Below are positions 63,819-64,000 of a stretch of 64,000 nucleotides of DNA, piece after piece (position 1 is the stretch's first letter; every line of letters starts with the position of its first letter). This DNA is from Metabacillus litoralis (lineage in GTDB: Bacteria; Bacillota; Bacilli; Bacillales; Bacillaceae). The DNA lies in the NCBI RefSeq assembly GCF_007994985.1, contig NZ_VOQF01000007.1:353977-417976 (forward strand). The letters run 5' to 3'. The notes beneath the pieces are model-generated. The model was not told the DNA's origin. It was given only the letters and a program-made list of their open reading frames with translations, and did not search any database. A program made the translations under genes and the position numbers.

Positions 63819-64000
63819 GTCAATTGATGGATTAACTATAAAAGTTAATGGATTATCTTCAAAAGTTGAACGATTAACTACAAAAGTTGATGGATTATCT
63901 TCAAAAGTTGTACGATTAACTATCAAAGTTGATGGAATATCTTCAAAAGTTGAACGATTATCTTCAAAAGTTGAACGATTATCTTCAAAAGTTGAACGAT
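63819..64000. repeat. 21-nt tandem repeat array running off the right edge
   Basis: About nine units of consensus AAAAGTTGAACGATTATCTTC, the reverse complement of the unit at 28437-28514. The first units alternate between a GATGGATTATCTTC and an AACGATTAACTAC form (a 42-nt superrepeat) and the last ones become uniform. The minus strand is open through the array, with heptad NRSTFED-type codons. The right end lies outside the window. Confidence 0.9.

Noticed and set aside
63819..64000. The 21-nt array as a CRISPR.
   Set aside because: Repeats are adjacent without unique spacers and no cas genes are in the window.
1..64000. tRNA or rRNA genes, prophage or IS transposase genes.
   Set aside because: None were recognised on either strand; the repeats seen are non-coding and no transposase domain is encoded in the window.

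Overview
The window is a low-GC chromosomal segment of a spore-forming member of the Bacillaceae. Most genes match the Bacillus subtilis yt* region between amyX and dps in family and largely in order: amyX, ytlR/Q/P, ytkP, pepV-like ytjP, pbuO, an EcsA/B-like ABC pair, ytzE, an rsuA-type pseudouridine synthase, ytgP, ytfP, ytwF, leuS, the ytr operon, ytzC, ytqA/B, ytpB/A, ytoA, metK, pckA, ytmB/A, ytlA/C/D, ytkD, dps and ytzI. Sporulation capacity is suggested by a Cse60-family gene. No tRNA, rRNA, IS transposase, prophage or CRISPR array was seen.

Layout. 1-14.3 kb: 5' part of a pullulanase gene, a lipid kinase, YtlQ, a translationally coupled ytlP-lrgA-lrgB unit, a cysteine synthase paralogue, an MFS transporter, a dipeptidase, a PurR-controlled purine permease, methionine aminopeptidase and an ABC exporter. 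14.3-23 kb: RNA modification, lipid II flippase, flavoprotein, Cse60, rhodanese and leuS with a T-box leader carrying a CUC specifier. 23-28.2 kb: ketone-body catabolism (SCOT subunits A and B, GntP-type permease, 3-hydroxybutyrate dehydrogenase) behind a clear sigma-54 promoter and next to its own PAS/AAA+ activator, with two 16-bp enhancer-like sites. 28.5-33.7 kb: an MFS transporter, a GNAT enzyme, and a shortened ytr operon (ytrE cut after Walker A, ytrF absent, ytrA apparently starting at AUC). 33.7-40.4 kb: radical SAM/methyltransferase pair, terpene synthase, lysophospholipase, gamma-carbonic-anhydrase-like protein, PAP2 phosphatase and glycosyltransferase. 41-48 kb: an envelope cluster of unknown function (RDD, SpoIIM-like, DUF58, MoxR ATPase, DUF4350, DUF4129, polytopic protein). 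48-59.8 kb: a two-domain YtkA-like lipoprotein, metK with a SAM-I riboswitch carrying an enlarged P3, pckA with a CcpN-type operator, an NMT1-type ABC importer, a Nudix hydrolase and dps with a sigma-B promoter. 60.6-63.7 kb: YcgQ/YcgR-like pair and zinc-independent GTP cyclohydrolase folE2.

The accessory signal is mostly intergenic. At least eight copies or remnants of GC-rich nested palindromes fall into three sequence classes. Two class I copies show four compensatory base-pair changes, one class III copy carries a hairpin insertion, one class II copy sits in the leuS 5' leader between T-box terminator and start codon, and several are internal-deletion derivatives. A separate 21-nt tandem repeat occurs at 28.4 kb and at the right edge, in opposite orientation, with a shared terminal sequence. 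A GGGGTC/GACCCC palindrome supplies the stop codon of an MFS gene.

The best candidates for undescribed biology are the MoxR/DUF58 envelope cluster, the structure-conserved palindromes, the probable AUC start of ytrA, and the coupling of an RNA 2',3'-cyclic phosphodiesterase gene with lrgAB. Functions are assigned from recognised family motifs and gene order only; no database search was run.
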